Position numbers and translations under genes: made by a program | Shown here: in pieces, positions 26,720 through 35,821 of the stretch | Numbering within the stretch: the stretch's first letter is position 1 | Layout of the letters: every line of letters begins with the position of its first letter | Notes under the pieces: generated by a model | Database searches by the model: none | What the model saw: the letters and a program-made list of their open reading frames with translations, nothing else | Told to the model about the DNA's origin: nothing | From: Epilithonimonas zeae | GTDB lineage: Bacteria; Bacteroidota; Bacteroidia; Flavobacteriales; Weeksellaceae | Reading direction: 5' to 3' | Assembly: GCF_900141765.1 (NCBI RefSeq) | Contig: NZ_FSRK01000002.1 | Span: 620,001 to 684,000 of the forward strand | Length of the DNA: 64,000 nt

Positions 26720-27268
26720 TTATTTCTTTCGTATAATCACAGAAACTTTTGTAAACATACTGTCAGCAGCTTGATCTGAGCTGTTGGCTTTATAATCTAA
26801 TGTGTATTTACCATCTTTTTCGATTGGGATTTGGATAACTTCCTGTTCAAAAGTCCAATCTGATTCTGCAATTTTTTCTGGTTTCTCGGTTGAAGATTCT
26901 TCGTTGGTGGAAGTATCTTCAAAAACATCTGCATTATTTTCTTCCTTTTCCTCTTTTCGGATTTCGTGGGTAGAATTAATAATTCTGCTGTTGTCCGCAA
27001 ACATCCCTACGGTTTTGTTTTCAATCGTTTTATCATCAAGGCTAAGGTTATAACTTAGATGAAAAATAGGAACATTGTCATTCTTCAGAAAAGAAGCATC
27101 CATTTTTCCCCAGATTACAAGAACATCTCCTTTTTTGAGGTCAAGGTTTTCTACAGTGTTGACCAATTGTGGATCGAGTGGTGTTTCTTCGGTTACAATT
27201 TCGCCAACAGGATTGCAGGAAATTGTGACAATGGACAATATCAGAAGTGAAAAAATTGCTTTCATCAT
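26720..27268 (-). CDS. lipoprotein, unknown function
   Basis: A 182-residue predicted lipoprotein: N-terminal MMKAIFSLLILSIVTISC gives a lipobox (TISC) with acylation at C18. The mature part has a beta-rich segment (KKGDVLVIWGKMDASFL, FHLSYNLSL) and a low-complexity acidic Glu/Ser/Thr linker (about 105-135), then QIPIEKDGKYTLDYKA. It is translationally coupled to the upstream lipoprotein gene: stop and start overlap by one base (TAATG). Both have no recognised domain; shared envelope function is inferred. Confidence 0.6.
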   Translation of the reverse strand: MMKAIFSLLILSIVTISCNPVGEIVTEETPLDPQLVNTVENLDLKKGDVLVIWGKMDASFLKNDNVPIFHLSYNLSLDDKTIENKTVGMFADNSRIINSTHEIRKEEKEENNADVFEDTSTNEESSTEKPEKIAESDWTFEQEVIQIPIEKDGKYTLDYKANSSDQAADSMFTKVSVIIRKK

Positions 27269-28440
27269 TAGATTTTTAAATTTTTACTAAAATAATCATT
27301 CATCAAAGAAGTCAAATCATCGCCATTTTCGTTAGTCGGACTGATGAGATAAAACTGTCCTTTTTCAGTTTTTATGGAACTAATGATGTAATAATTAATG
27401 GTATCCGAACTATAACCAATATGAGTTGTTTTTACCAAAATGCTGTTGTCGCTGATTTTTCTAATGACTTTGAACTCGTCATCACGATCATAAATTCTGT
27501 GAAAATAACCACGATATAATCGATTTTGAAAATCTAAATTGTCGAAAGTGCCAGTGAACTCAGAATTTCCCAGAATCGTAACTTGATCAAAAGTGTTTTT
27601 CGTATGATCTTCATCACGATAAAGATAGAGTTGAATTTTCCCCTTTTCGATGTTGACGCTGTCATTATCCTTGAGGAAATATTTCAGATCCTTTGCCAGA
27701 GATTTGTAGAAAGCGTCATAGTTTTTTAATTCCGGTTCAGAAATGCTCGGTTTTACCTTCTCCCAACTTAGATTTTCTGCCGGTGTTTCTTTGTTAAAAG
27801 CCAGTAGGTTTTGAGTTTTTTTGTAAATCGAAAATAACGCTGCGTATTGTAATTTCTGATCATTGTATTTTGGAACTTCTGCGGTGTAGAGATAATACAT
27901 AGAAGTTGTTGGATTGTAGATCCGATAGTACAATTTTTTTCTCCCAAAACCATCTATAAACATCAATGCATCTTTACTTTCAAATAGAATTTTCTCTGTT
28001 TCATTGTACTTTTTGATGTCAGAAACCGGAAAAATATTAGGGTTTGAAGATTTTCCAATCAACAAAACTTCCCCCGAATCACCTTCAGAAAAAGGATTTT
28101 GAACACCAACACTCATCGGACTTTCCGCTTCATCTATTTCCGAAGTTGAGTTGGGGTCTGCAATGTTAATGTCGCTTGAAAATGAATATTCTTTCAGAAA
28201 ATTTCCAATGGGAAGCATCAAATCAACCGTTGTGACAGAATCCAATTCGTAAGAGTGCTTTCTCAGAAGCACTTGTTTTTTCTCTTCACTCTTTCGAATA
28301 GAATCTATCTGAGCTTGCGGAATTCCCAAAAGAAGATTTTGATAATCTTCAGAATTGGCAAAGTCATCAGTCTCCTTATTTCCTTTGCAGGAAAACAGAA
28401 AAAGCATACCACTGAAAACCAAAAATAAGAATCTTGTCAT
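27268..28440 (-). CDS. lipoprotein, unknown function
   Basis: A 390-residue predicted lipoprotein: MTRFLFLVFSGMLFLFSCKG, lipobox LFSC, acylation at C18. The mature protein has no recognisable domain; it has many charged, Lys/Asp-rich stretches and beta-strand patterns (LLIGKSSNPNIFPVSDI, YYRIYNPTTSMYYLYTAEV, FYLISPTNENGDD). It overlaps the next lipoprotein gene by one base, and starts 32 bases after the SanA-like gene, in the same direction but upstream of nothing else related. Confidence 0.6.
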   Translation of the reverse strand: MTRFLFLVFSGMLFLFSCKGNKETDDFANSEDYQNLLLGIPQAQIDSIRKSEEKKQVLLRKHSYELDSVTTVDLMLPIGNFLKEYSFSSDINIADPNSTSEIDEAESPMSVGVQNPFSEGDSGEVLLIGKSSNPNIFPVSDIKKYNETEKILFESKDALMFIDGFGRKKLYYRIYNPTTSMYYLYTAEVPKYNDQKLQYAALFSIYKKTQNLLAFNKETPAENLSWEKVKPSISEPELKNYDAFYKSLAKDLKYFLKDNDSVNIEKGKIQLYLYRDEDHTKNTFDQVTILGNSEFTGTFDNLDFQNRLYRGYFHRIYDRDDEFKVIRKISDNSILVKTTHIGYSSDTINYYIISSIKTEKGQFYLISPTNENGDDLTSLMNDYFSKNLKI

Positions 28441-28472
28441 AAGTAGAATATTGATTCTAAAAATAACAAAAA

Positions 28473-29114
28473 TTATTTGATTTCAATCTTCTCGCCGCCA
28501 AACTTGGGTTCAACATTAAACCAAATATCCAAATAAGCCTTTGCCTTTGCGAGATATTCGCGAAGATTGGTTTTCAGTCCAGCATATTTGTTGACGTCTT
28601 TTGCATTATATCCAAAGGCTTCTATCCCAAATTTTTGAGCCAAAAAAACCGCCCGTTCATTATGAAATTTCTGTGAAATGAAAATAACTTTGTTTTGTCC
28701 AAAAATCTCTTTCGCTCTCACAACAGAATCCAAGGTTCTAAAACCGGCGAAATCTTCATAGATTTTGTCCGCAGGAATTCCATTGGCGATAAGGTCTAGC
28801 TTCATCTGCTCAGGCTCATTATAGCCTTTTACAGAATTGTCACCGCTTACAATGATTGATTCTATCTTTCCTGATTTGTATAATTCTGTGGCAGCATCGA
28901 TTCGGTATTTGAAATAAAGATTGGGATTTCCGTTGCTCAGGCTTTTATTGGTACCTAAAACTACCGCAGTTTTCACCTTCGGAAGTTCAGAAACCGAATA
29001 CGAAATAAAAGAATCGCTTTCTTTTTTGATGGAATAATTGGCAAAAACGATAAAAAGAAATCCTGCTACAATAAGCAACAGGAATATTTTGATTAAGTTT
29101 TTAAGTATTTTCAT
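28473..29114 (-). CDS. SanA/YdcF family (DUF218) membrane-anchored protein
   Basis: A 213-residue protein with one N-terminal membrane helix (LIKIFLLLIVAGFLFIVFA) and a DUF218 domain: AVVLGTNKSLSNG, the polar motif FKYRIDAATELYKSGKI, IIVSGDN, PEQMKLDLIANGIP, EDFAGFRTLDSVVRAKEIFG and KFHNERAVFLA. This layout matches the SanA subgroup, connected in enterobacteria with envelope barrier function and vancomycin tolerance at high temperature. It follows lspA on the same strand with a 22-base gap, so it may be in that operon. The biochemical reaction is not known. Confidence 0.8.
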   Translation of the reverse strand: MKILKNLIKIFLLLIVAGFLFIVFANYSIKKESDSFISYSVSELPKVKTAVVLGTNKSLSNGNPNLYFKYRIDAATELYKSGKIESIIVSGDNSVKGYNEPEQMKLDLIANGIPADKIYEDFAGFRTLDSVVRAKEIFGQNKVIFISQKFHNERAVFLAQKFGIEAFGYNAKDVNKYAGLKTNLREYLAKAKAYLDIWFNVEPKFGGEKIEIK

Positions 29115-29136
29115 TTGTGTTTTAATTTAGAATTCT

Positions 29137-29781
29137 TTAAAAATCCAATCCGTTCGGGAATGCTTTTTTTCTAAAGATATAAAGAAATAATGCACCAAGC
29201 GTAATAGAACTATCCGCAACGTTGAAAATATATTTGAAGAATTCAATTCTGTTGCCTCCAAAAATAGGAACCCATTCTGGCCAAGTTGTATCAACCAAAG
29301 GGAAATGCAGCATATCAACAACGCAACCTTTCATCAAATCCGAATAACCGTGACCGAATTGAGTCAGTTTAGAAATCCCGCCATAATCAATCCATCTTCC
29401 GGATTCTGCATCATAAAAAGTTCCGCTGTCGAAAATTACACCGTAGAAAACCCCATCAAAAACATTACCTATTGCACCGGCAAATATCATTGCCATTGGA
29501 ATAATCAAATAATTGGAAGCGCCTTCTCTCAGCCATTTTTTGAATAGAACAACCATTCCAATCGCTAAAACAATTCTTAAAAGAATCAAAGCATATTTTC
29601 CCCATAGGCCTCCGAAATGCAACCCATAAGCCATTCCAGGATTCTCCACAAAAGTCATCTTGAACCAGTTGAGTCCGAAAACATTCACACTTTCTCCAAG
29701 ATAGAAATGGGTTTTAACGTAGATTTTAGAAAATTGATCAATGAAAAGTATCAATAGAGTAATGGCAGCAATCTTTTTCAT
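29137..29781 (-). CDS. lspA: lipoprotein signal peptidase (signal peptidase II)
   Basis: A 214-residue inner-membrane aspartyl protease that removes the signal peptide of prolipoproteins after lipid attachment. Catalytic aspartates are seen as D109 in GNVFDG and D156 in VVDMLHF; the N-terminal DQFSKIYVK motif and VENPGMAYG are also present. Four transmembrane helices. Longer than the 160-170 residues of proteobacterial LspA because of an insert (SGTFYDAESGRWIDYGG), as is common in Bacteroidetes. It overlaps the upstream small gene by one base. Its lipoprotein substrates are abundant in this window. Confidence 0.93.
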   Translation of the reverse strand: MKKIAAITLLILFIDQFSKIYVKTHFYLGESVNVFGLNWFKMTFVENPGMAYGLHFGGLWGKYALILLRIVLAIGMVVLFKKWLREGASNYLIIPMAMIFAGAIGNVFDGVFYGVIFDSGTFYDAESGRWIDYGGISKLTQFGHGYSDLMKGCVVDMLHFPLVDTTWPEWVPIFGGNRIEFFKYIFNVADSSITLGALFLYIFRKKAFPNGLDF

Positions 29782-29972
29782 TACAATCCTTTTGGTTTTT
29801 GGTTTCGGGTAATTTTTTTGTCTTTTCTTTCACTGATTTTTTGGATGGTTTTCTGGTTATGAAAATTATTTTTCGTGTGAAATTTTTCAAACTCAATTCC
29901 CATATCTTTCAAAACACTTTTCAGTGCTGTCAGCTCCATAGAATTTTTTGGATGTACAATGATTGATTCCAT
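29781..29972 (-). CDS. 63-residue protein, DUF2683-like
   Basis: Small basic protein. The N-terminal MESIIVHPKNSMELTALKSV resembles the beta-strand/helix start of DUF2683 proteins, which are often antitoxin-like in Bacteroidetes; the C-terminal half is Lys/Gln/Asn-rich. It is coupled to lspA (stop/start overlap of one base). No toxin partner adjoins it, so an antitoxin role is not supported here. Confidence 0.55.
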   Translation of the reverse strand: MESIIVHPKNSMELTALKSVLKDMGIEFEKFHTKNNFHNQKTIQKISERKDKKITRNQKPKGL

Positions 29973-30016
29973 TTCTGAATGTTTTTAAATTAATTTTTCT
30001 TCAAGAAAAATTTTTG

Positions 30017-30050
30017 CAAATGTAATTCAAATTACTTATTTCTTAGACAA
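30017..30050 (-). promoter_or_regulatory. possible internal promoter before the DUF2683-like gene and lspA
   Basis: On the minus strand TACATTTG (30017-30024) fits TAnnTTTG, with TTG 23 bases upstream (30048-30050). A 10-bp perfect palindrome AATTTTTCTT/AAGAAAAATT (29992-30012) lies just downstream, in the leader. Confidence 0.3.
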
Positions 30051-30278
30051 TTCGTCCAGCCTTTTGCGTTCTTTTTCGGACAAATCAGCCAAGCCATTTT
30101 TTCCCATTTTTCCAAGGAGTTTATCGATTTCGTCTTCCCGATCTTTTCTTTTAGCATTATATTCATCATCAATCGTATAATATTTTTTCTCAGGGTTGAA
30201 GATATTTTTAATCGATTTGTTTCTGCTTAATGCAAAACCGATGACGATAATCAAAAGAAAAATAATTAAAAAAGTCAT
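30036..30278 (-). CDS. 80-residue single-span membrane protein (DUF6576-like)
   Basis: N-terminal transmembrane helix (MTFLIIFLLIIVIGFAL) followed by a charged cytosolic tail with EKKYYTIDDEYNAKRK, which resembles the short C-terminal module found in Bacteroidetes rhomboid-related proteins, and a helical ending ADLSEKERKRLDELSKK. The ATG at 30278 is preferred over an upstream in-frame TTG (30302). Lies between the DksA-like gene and the lspA gene group, all on the minus strand. Confidence 0.6.
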   Translation of the reverse strand: MTFLIIFLLIIVIGFALSRNKSIKNIFNPEKKYYTIDDEYNAKRKDREDEIDKLLGKMGKNGLADLSEKERKRLDELSKK

Positions 30279-30355
30279 TTTGTTATAAGAAAAAAGTCCC
30301 AATTTCCAATCTTTAGAATCAGAAATTCGGACTTAATATTTTGATAATTAGTGAT

Positions 30356-30742
30356 TTATCTTTGCATGTTCTTAGCTTCGATACTCAAAGTAGCATGAGG
30401 TACTGCTTTTAATCTTTCTTTTGGGATTAGTTTTCCTGTTACTCTGCAAACACCATACGTTTTGTTCTCTATTCTGATCAAAGCGTGTTTCAAGTCACGA
30501 ACAAATTTTTCCTGTCTGGATGCCAAGATAGCATTTTGTTCTTTGCTCAGCGTTTCTGCACCTTCTTCAAACGCTTTGAAGGTTGGTGAAGTATCATCTG
30601 TACCGTTATTTTGATTGTTGATAAAACTTTCTTTAATAAGGCCAAGGTCATTCTCAGCTTTTGAAATTTTATCTTGGATCAGTTTTTTAAATTCCTGAAG
30701 TTCAGCATCACTATATCGTAATTTTTCGTCTGCCATTTCCAT
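30356..30742 (-). CDS. TraR/DksA-family protein with degenerate zinc finger
   Basis: A 128-residue protein of the DksA/TraR family, which binds the RNA polymerase secondary channel and alters transcription during stress. Coiled-coil-forming N-terminal half (ELQEFKKLIQDKISKAENDL... LSKEQNAILASRQEKFVRDL) and a C-terminal block that aligns with the DksA finger (YGVCRVTGKLIPKERL, PHATLSIEAK). Of the four zinc-binding Cys only C99 remains; the others are Thr, Ser and Ala, so it probably does not bind zinc. Acidic tip residues typical of DksA are not obvious. It follows ileS by 141 bases, as in related genomes. A start at the second Met (30736) is equally possible. Confidence 0.8.
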   Translation of the reverse strand: MEMADEKLRYSDAELQEFKKLIQDKISKAENDLGLIKESFINNQNNGTDDTSPTFKAFEEGAETLSKEQNAILASRQEKFVRDLKHALIRIENKTYGVCRVTGKLIPKERLKAVPHATLSIEAKNMQR

Positions 30743-30883
30743 CGTTATTAATTGTTCAAATTTTTATTTTTTGGCTTTCCTTAGCAGCCACACATTTTTA
30801 AATCAGCAAGAATAAAGATAAAATTTGAATTAATTCTTGTAATACTTTCAATTAATAAATTCTTAACAGAAAGTAAATATTGA

Positions 30884-33800
30884 TTATTTTTTCTCAATTT
30901 TTACTTTGAATTGTTCTTCATCTATCTCTATTTCGTCATAATTTGAAAGTGAATTTACAAATTCTATTTTATCCGACAATACTTCTGCAGAAATATATGC
31001 ATCATTGTTAATAAATTCTTCTTTGTAAGGGCAAGATTCTTCCAACTGGATTGATATTCTGTCCGTTAATTCAAAATCTTTGTCTTTTCTAAGGTTTTGA
31101 ACCCTGTTGATGAACTCTCTTGCGACTCCTTCAGCCTTCAATTCATCCGTCAATACCAAATCTAATGCCACAGTTGTTTTTCCTTCACTTGCAACAGTCC
31201 AACCCGGGATATCTTTCGTAGAAATTTCCACATCTTCTATCGTAATTTCGTAGCCTGCAACCTCTACTTTTCCTGATTTTTCAAGTTCAGCAATTTGCTC
31301 AGAACTGAAGTTTGAAATCTCTCCAGCAACCGTTTTCATATCTTTTCCTAATCTCGCACCAAGTGTTTTGAAATTTGGTTTTATCTGTTTTACAATAAGA
31401 TGCGACGCTTCTTCTGCATTAATCAATTGTAATTCTTTAACGTTAACTTCTTGTTTAATTAATTCTGAAACTGCCAAAATTTGCTCTTCTGTCTTTTTGT
31501 CCAAAACAGGAATCATCACTTTTTGAAGTGGCTGACGAACTTTTACATTTTCTTTTTTTCTCAATGAAAAAACCATAGAAGTTATTTGTTGAGCCAAATG
31601 TGTTTTCTCAACCAAATCTTGGTCAATCAAACTTTCATCTGCAACAGGGAAATCCGTCAAGTGAACAGAATTTACCAAATCTTTGCCTGTCACTTTGTTC
31701 AAATCCTGGAACAATTGGTCCATAAAGAATGGTGCAATTGGCGCAGAAAGTTTAGCAATAGTTTCAAGACAAGTATATAAAGTCTGATAAGCAGAGATTT
31801 TGTCATCAGAATAATCACCTTTCCAGAAACGTCTTCTGCACAATCTCACGTACCAATTGGACAAGTTGTCATTAACAAAAGTATTGATAGCTCTTGATGC
31901 TTTTGTCGGTTCGTAATCTTCGTAGAAAGATTTTACTTCTTTGATTAATAAGTTTAATTCGGATAAAATCCATCTGTCAATTTCCGGGCGATTTTCTACG
32001 TTGCTTTCAAGATATTTAAATCCATCAACATTGGCATACAAAGCGAAGAAAGAATAAGTATTATAAAGTGTTCCGAAGAATTTTCTTCTCACTTCATCAA
32101 TTCCCTCAATGTCGAATTTCAGGTTTTCCCAAGGATTCGCATTGGAAATCATATACCAACGCGTTGCATCCGGTCCGTAAACAGAAAGCGTTTCGAATGG
32201 GTCAACAGCATTCCCCAAACGTTTAGACATTTTCTGTCCGTTTTTGTCAAGAACCAAACCGTTCGACACTACATTTTTATAAGCTACAGAATCAAAAACC
32301 GTTATTGCAATAGCATGCAAAGTATAGAACCATCCACGTGTTTGGTCAACGCCTTCCGCGATAAAATCTGCAGGGAAAGCTTTGTTGTTGTCAACTTGTT
32401 CTTTATTTTCGAAAGGGTAGTGCAACTGCGCATAAGGCATCGAACCTGAATCGAACCAAACATCAATCAAATCACTTTCACGCTTCATAGGTTTTCCAGA
32501 AGCTGAAACCAAAGTGATTTGGTCCACAATATTTTTGTGAAGGTCAACTTTTGCATAGTTTTCTTCTGACATATCGCCAATCACAAAACCTTTGAAAGGA
32601 TTTTCTTTCTGGAAACCGGCTTTGATGGATTTTTCGATTTCGTTGTACAATTCCTCAACAGAACCGATTAAAACCTCTTCTTTTTTATCATCTGTTCTCC
32701 AGATTGGCAACGGAATTCCCCAATATCTTGAACGGGAAAGATTCCAGTCGTTGGCATTTTTCAACCAGTTTCCGAAACGGCCTTCACCAGTAGATTTTGG
32801 TTTCCAGTTGATGGTTTCGTTCAAATCGAACATTCTGTCTTTGACATCTGTGACTTTGATGAACCAAGAATCTAACGGATAATACAACAAAGGTTCATCG
32901 GTTCTCCAACTGTGCGGATAACTGTGAACATATTTTTCAACCTTGAAAGCTTTGTTTTCTTTTCTTAATTTAAGTGCGATTCTCTCATCAACAGATAAAT
33001 AAACTTTTAAATCTGCGATAATTGATTTTAAATTCTCTTTCTGAATATTGAATTCAACATTCTTTTCTTCATCATTGAGATACTCAGACTTCACATATTC
33101 ATTAGCAAAACCGTAGATTTCATCATTAACAACAGATAAAAATTTACCTTGTAAATCTACCAAAGGAACCGGATTTCCGTTCTCATCCAAAACCAACATT
33201 GGTGGAACTTCAGGCGAAGCTTCTTTTGCTACTTTAGCATCGTCCGCACCGAAAGTTGGTGCTGTGTGAACGATTCCCGTTCCGTCTTCCGTTGTTACGA
33301 AATCTCCGGCAATTACGCGGAAAGCATTTTCTGGATTTTGATAAGGTTTTGCGTAATCTAAAAGTTGCTCATATTTGATTCCAACCAAATCAGCACCTTT
33401 GAATTCAGCTAAAATCTGATAAGGAATTGTTTTGCTTTCTGAAGTGTAGTTTGCAAAATCTTCATCGGTTCCTTCAACATATTTCTTTCCAAATTGTTTT
33501 CCGGTTAAGGCTTTCGCTAAAACAATATTAATCGGCTCAAATGTATATTGATTGAACGTCTTAATTAAAACATAATCGATTTTTGGACCAACCGTCAAAG
33601 CGGTATTGGATGGCAAAGTCCAAGGCGTTGTTGTCCAGGCCAGGAAATGAACATTGCCAAAACCTTGTAAAAATGAAGGCAAAGTTTCCGGCAAAGTCTT
33701 GAATTGTGCCACAACAGTCGTATCAGTCACATCACGATAAGCCCCAGGTTGATTAACCTCGTGGGAAGATAATCCTGTTCCGGCTTTAGGTGAATAAGGT

Positions 33801-34339
33801 TGGATGGTGTAGCCTTTGTAGATAAGACCTTTGTCATACATCTGCTTCAAAAGCCACCAAACCGTTTCCATATATTTTGGCATATAAGTCACGTATGGAT
33901 TTTCCATATCAACCCAATAACCAATTTTTTCGGTCATATCGTTCCAAACGTCGGTGTAACGCATCACGGCGTTTTTACAAGCTTCGTTGTATTCTTCGAT
34001 TGTGATTTTTTTCCCGATATCCTCTTTGGTAATTCCCAATTCTTTTTCAACACCCAATTCTACAGGAAGTCCGTGCGTGTCCCAGCCAGCTTTACGAAAA
34101 ACCTGTTTCCCGTTTTGTGTTTGGTAACGGCAAAAAATATCCTTAATCGCTCTTGCCATAACGTGGTGAATTCCAGGCATTCCGTTGGCGGAAGGCGGTC
34201 CTTCGTAAAAAACAAACTCCGGTTGTCCTTCACGAAGTTCTACGGATTTTTTGAAAGTGTCGTTATTTTTCCAAAATTCTGCAATGTTTTTAGCAGTTTC
34301 GGTAAGGCTAAGATTTTTATATTCGGTAAACTTGCTCAT
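30884..34339 (-). CDS. ileS: isoleucyl-tRNA synthetase
   Basis: An 1151-residue class I synthetase that charges tRNA-Ile. The HIGH-type motif is GIHHV in GPPSANGMPGIHHVMARA near residue 56, the editing domain lies about 200-400 (TTPWTLPSNTALTVGP), KMSKRLGN is near residue 703, and the anticodon-binding domain follows (about 800-1000). The length is that of the large, eukaryote-like IleS type often seen in Bacteroidetes. Cytosolic. It is the first gene of a minus-strand run ileS, dksA-like, DUF6576-like, DUF2683-like, lspA. Confidence 0.95.
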   Translation of the reverse strand: MSKFTEYKNLSLTETAKNIAEFWKNNDTFKKSVELREGQPEFVFYEGPPSANGMPGIHHVMARAIKDIFCRYQTQNGKQVFRKAGWDTHGLPVELGVEKELGITKEDIGKKITIEEYNEACKNAVMRYTDVWNDMTEKIGYWVDMENPYVTYMPKYMETVWWLLKQMYDKGLIYKGYTIQPYSPKAGTGLSSHEVNQPGAYRDVTDTTVVAQFKTLPETLPSFLQGFGNVHFLAWTTTPWTLPSNTALTVGPKIDYVLIKTFNQYTFEPINIVLAKALTGKQFGKKYVEGTDEDFANYTSESKTIPYQILAEFKGADLVGIKYEQLLDYAKPYQNPENAFRVIAGDFVTTEDGTGIVHTAPTFGADDAKVAKEASPEVPPMLVLDENGNPVPLVDLQGKFLSVVNDEIYGFANEYVKSEYLNDEEKNVEFNIQKENLKSIIADLKVYLSVDERIALKLRKENKAFKVEKYVHSYPHSWRTDEPLLYYPLDSWFIKVTDVKDRMFDLNETINWKPKSTGEGRFGNWLKNANDWNLSRSRYWGIPLPIWRTDDKKEEVLIGSVEELYNEIEKSIKAGFQKENPFKGFVIGDMSEENYAKVDLHKNIVDQITLVSASGKPMKRESDLIDVWFDSGSMPYAQLHYPFENKEQVDNNKAFPADFIAEGVDQTRGWFYTLHAIAITVFDSVAYKNVVSNGLVLDKNGQKMSKRLGNAVDPFETLSVYGPDATRWYMISNANPWENLKFDIEGIDEVRRKFFGTLYNTYSFFALYANVDGFKYLESNVENRPEIDRWILSELNLLIKEVKSFYEDYEPTKASRAINTFVNDNLSNWYVRLCRRRFWKGDYSDDKISAYQTLYTCLETIAKLSAPIAPFFMDQLFQDLNKVTGKDLVNSVHLTDFPVADESLIDQDLVEKTHLAQQITSMVFSLRKKENVKVRQPLQKVMIPVLDKKTEEQILAVSELIKQEVNVKELQLINAEEASHLIVKQIKPNFKTLGARLGKDMKTVAGEISNFSSEQIAELEKSGKVEVAGYEITIEDVEISTKDIPGWTVASEGKTTVALDLVLTDELKAEGVAREFINRVQNLRKDKDFELTDRISIQLEESCPYKEEFINNDAYISAEVLSDKIEFVNSLSNYDEIEIDEEQFKVKIEKK

Positions 34340-34477
34340 TTTTAATGTGTCAAATCTGTTTCTTGTGGATTAAGTTTGCGAATTTAGTGATTTTTGTCGA
34401 TTTTTAGCACATCTTTTGAGTGGTTTTTGAATGTTAAAAACTTCAAATTCAGAATCATAAAATTGTATTATGTTTTA

Positions 34478-34485
34478 TAAATTTG
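34478..34485 (+). promoter_or_regulatory. -7 box before the flexirubin ligase gene
   Basis: TAAATTTG matches TAnnTTTG. It overlaps the farthest in-frame TTG (34483), so that codon is unlikely to be the translation start, and supports a start at 34504. No well-spaced -33 TTTG is visible. Confidence 0.4.
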
Positions 34486-34503
34486 TGTCATAAAATTACA
34501 TCC

Positions 34504-35799
34504 TTGGAACTATACCCAATTATTGAAAAATCAGATTCAGATTCAATCAAAAGCTTTCAGGAAGGCAAATTGAGAGAACTTTTGGTTTACCTGGAAAATC
34601 ATTCGCCCTATTACCAGAAACTTTTTAAAGAGAACAATATTGATATCAGTCGGATTAACTTTTTAGAAGATTTACAAAAAATTCCTACGACTTCTAAAAA
34701 TGATATTCAACAAAATAATGATGATTTTTTCTGTGTTCCGCAAAGCGAGATTGTTGATTATAGTACGACCTCGGGAACTTTGGGTGATCCTGTAACTTTC
34801 GGACTTTCGGATAAAGATTTGGAGAGATTAGCTTATAATGAGGCAATTTCCTTTGCTTGTGCAGGAATTCAAAAAGGTGATGTTGTGCAAATGATTACGA
34901 CCATTGATAAAAGATTTATGGCTGGTTTGGCTTATTTTCTTGGACTCAGAAAAATGGGCACAAGTGTCGTGAGAATGGGACCCGGAATTCCGGAATTGCA
35001 ATGGGATTCGATTTTCAGATACAAGCCAAAATATCTGATAACCGTTCCATCTTTTCTTTTGAAAATGATAGATTACGCCGAGAAACATCATATTGATTAT
35101 AAAAACTCCAGCGTTTACGGCGCAATTTGTATTGGAGAAGGACTCAAAAATCAGGATTTTACAGATAATATTTTGTCTCGAAAAATTAAGGAAAGATGGG
35201 GTATTCGGTTGTTTTCAACTTATGCTTCTACGGAAATGAGCACGGCTTTTACAGAATGTGAATTCCAAGTTGGCGGACATCATCATCCTGAATTGATTAT
35301 CACGGAAATCCTTGATGAAAACGAAAATCCTGTGGGAGAAGGAGAGAGTGGAGAATTAACGATTACAACTTTGGGTGTTGAAGCGCTTCCATTGTTGAGA
35401 TTCAAAACCGGAGATTTGGTAAAAGCGTATTACGAACCTTGCAAATGTGGACGAAATACAATGCGATTAAGTCCTGTTATAGGAAGGAAACAACAAATGA
35501 TTAAGTACAAAGGAACGACACTTTATCCACCGGCGATGAATGATATTTTGAATGATTTTAATAATATTCTCTGCTATCAAATCGTTATTCAATCGGATGA
35601 AATTGGCTTGGACGAAATCATTATCAAACTAAGTACGAACAATGAAGACGAGAGTTTTGTAAATGAAGTCAGAGATCATTTCCGCGCAAAACTGAGAGTA
35701 AGTCCAAAAATTGAAGTTGTGGATTTTGATGTATTGTCGAAAAATGTTTATAATCCAAACAGCCGAAAACCAATTAATTTTATAGATTTACGACCATAA
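34504..35799 (+). CDS. adenylate-forming ligase of the phenylacetate-CoA ligase type (flexirubin cluster)
   Basis: A 431-residue AMP-binding enzyme. Motifs: YSTTSGTLGDPVTFG (P-loop-like, about 85-99), STYASTEMSTAF, FKTGDLVKAYYEPCKCGR and a C-terminal domain with FRAKLRVSPKIEV. A zinc-site-like CxCG (CKCG) occurs, as in phenylacetate-CoA ligases. In flexirubin clusters such enzymes are thought to activate the 4-coumarate made by the neighbouring ammonia-lyase and pass it to CoA or ACP as polyene starter. Start: no in-frame ATG is near; TTG at 34504 gives MELYPIIEKSD, the usual family start. It opens the plus-strand part of the pigment cluster. Confidence 0.8.
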   Translation: MELYPIIEKSDSDSIKSFQEGKLRELLVYLENHSPYYQKLFKENNIDISRINFLEDLQKIPTTSKNDIQQNNDDFFCVPQSEIVDYSTTSGTLGDPVTFGLSDKDLERLAYNEAISFACAGIQKGDVVQMITTIDKRFMAGLAYFLGLRKMGTSVVRMGPGIPELQWDSIFRYKPKYLITVPSFLLKMIDYAEKHHIDYKNSSVYGAICIGEGLKNQDFTDNILSRKIKERWGIRLFSTYASTEMSTAFTECEFQVGGHHHPELIITEILDENENPVGEGESGELTITTLGVEALPLLRFKTGDLVKAYYEPCKCGRNTMRLSPVIGRKQQMIKYKGTTLYPPAMNDILNDFNNILCYQIVIQSDEIGLDEIIIKLSTNNEDESFVNEVRDHFRAKLRVSPKIEVVDFDVLSKNVYNPNSRKPINFIDLRP

Positions 35800-35821
35800 A
35801 AATTATACTCAATAAAAAACT

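Noticed and set aside
33800-34345. 181-residue open frame opposite the start of ileS
   Set aside because: Fully antisense to a conserved essential gene, no domain, no promoter or start context.
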